Positions 33,920 to 34,075 of a DNA stretch of 34,075 nt are shown here, one piece after another. The notes beneath the pieces are model-generated. The model searched no databases and was not told the origin of the DNA. It saw only the letters and a list, made by a program, of their open reading frames with translations. The position numbers and the translations under genes were made by a program. Each line of letters starts with the position of its first letter. The stretch's first letter is position 1. Source of the DNA: Candidatus Gastranaerophilales bacterium (GTDB lineage Bacteria > Cyanobacteriota > Vampirovibrionia > Gastranaerophilales > Gastranaerophilaceae); the NCBI GenBank assembly GCA_944324245.1, contig CALUVO010000078.1, forward strand, positions 1 through 34,075. The letters are read 5' to 3'.

Positions 33920-34037
33920 GTGGCTCGCAGGTGGGTGAGTGCCTTGGTCTATCCGTTTCCTGCTGGCACAGATTTTCTGCGGCAGGTATACTTCAAAACG
34001 TTCGAGTCGCCTCTCCCGATAGTAAATAATGTAGGAA
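33888..34037 (-). ncRNA. ssrS: 6S-like structured RNA
   Basis: On the minus strand the transcript would run from about 34037 to 33888. The closing stem is CCTACA (34035-34030) with TGTAGG (33897-33892). A central open region follows, and its 3' side has the small hairpin ACCTGCG-AGCCA-CGCAGGT (33932-33914). A stem GGGAGAG/CTCACCC (34017-34011 with 33939-33933, one mismatch) and CGTTT/AAACG lead to a terminal hairpin CCTGC...GCAGG containing CGCAGA/TCTGTG. Two helices need G-U pairs that work only on the minus strand. Closing stem, central bubble with a 3' hairpin, and terminal stem is the layout of 6S RNA, the RNA polymerase inhibitor. About 150 nt is slightly short for it. Confidence 0.6.
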
Positions 34038-34043
34038 CAAAAT

Positions 34044-34067
34044 TAATACCTGTATAGAGTATTAATA
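34044..34067. repeat. Inverted repeat at the window edge
   Basis: TTAATAC and GTATTAA are inverted about 9 nt apart, immediately upstream of the 6S-like RNA on the minus strand. It could be part of its promoter, which the window cuts. Confidence 0.35.
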
Positions 34068-34075
34068 TTTTATAC

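Noticed and set aside
33995..34020. tRNA-like 3' end (TTCGAGT followed by CTCTCCC)
   Set aside because: No T-stem or acceptor partner forms on the plus strand; the bases fit better in the minus-strand 6S-like RNA.

Overview
This 34 kb window is low-GC bacterial chromosome. The genes are mostly core metabolism and cell envelope, separated by small lineage-specific genes and dispersed palindromic repeats. I see no phage genes, transposase, CRISPR array or tRNA. The best guess for the organism is a gut-type non-photosynthetic relative of the Cyanobacteria (Melainabacteria/Vampirovibrionia, order Gastranaerophilales). The grounds are base composition, a cyanobacterial-style phosphoglucomutase, and several orphan proteins with an Asn/Ser/Lys-rich N-terminus ending in a short 'SFKG-like' motif. 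This is an inference from style, not a database match.

Layout. 1-315: repeat-rich non-coding DNA. 316-4437: envelope block, a SpoIID/LytB-like protein overlapping MurJ, then UppS, covering lipid II and undecaprenyl metabolism. 4446-10229: orphan genes (kinase-like protein, tagged amidohydrolase, small membrane proteins, HEFTH-motif putative metalloprotease) interspersed with RdgB and a glutaredoxin. 10378-11430: a fused DNA-binding/NifX-like protein behind a perfect consensus promoter, convergent with an HxlR regulator. 11490-15686: sugar-polymer block (GT-C membrane protein, GT2 transferase, DUF2142 membrane protein). 15893-17164: MetK with a structured leader. 17326-20995: ilvB-ilvN-DUF4127 operon. 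21067-24215: an orphan tagged protein, then a histidine kinase/response regulator pair. 24327-27940: pgm-smpB, divergent pheA and a GNAT-like protein. 28177-29454: SahH, which with MetK gives two steps of the methyl cycle. 29528-30665: a tandemly duplicated small HTH regulator locus. 31076-33820: a FliO-like membrane protein, a solute-binding protein and another orphan. 33888-34037: a structured RNA on the minus strand with 6S RNA architecture.

The least ordinary content is the repeat biology. Family B is a palindromic repeat that sits in frame inside a glycosyltransferase gene (about 12375-12490) and recurs between genes. One intergenic copy (30774-30903) is itself split by a 72-nt element (family C). 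The hairpin of that element covaries with a second copy at 10-103. Family A is a 34-nt repeat present four times, usually just upstream of genes. All functional statements rest on reading motifs by eye; no search or folding program was run.
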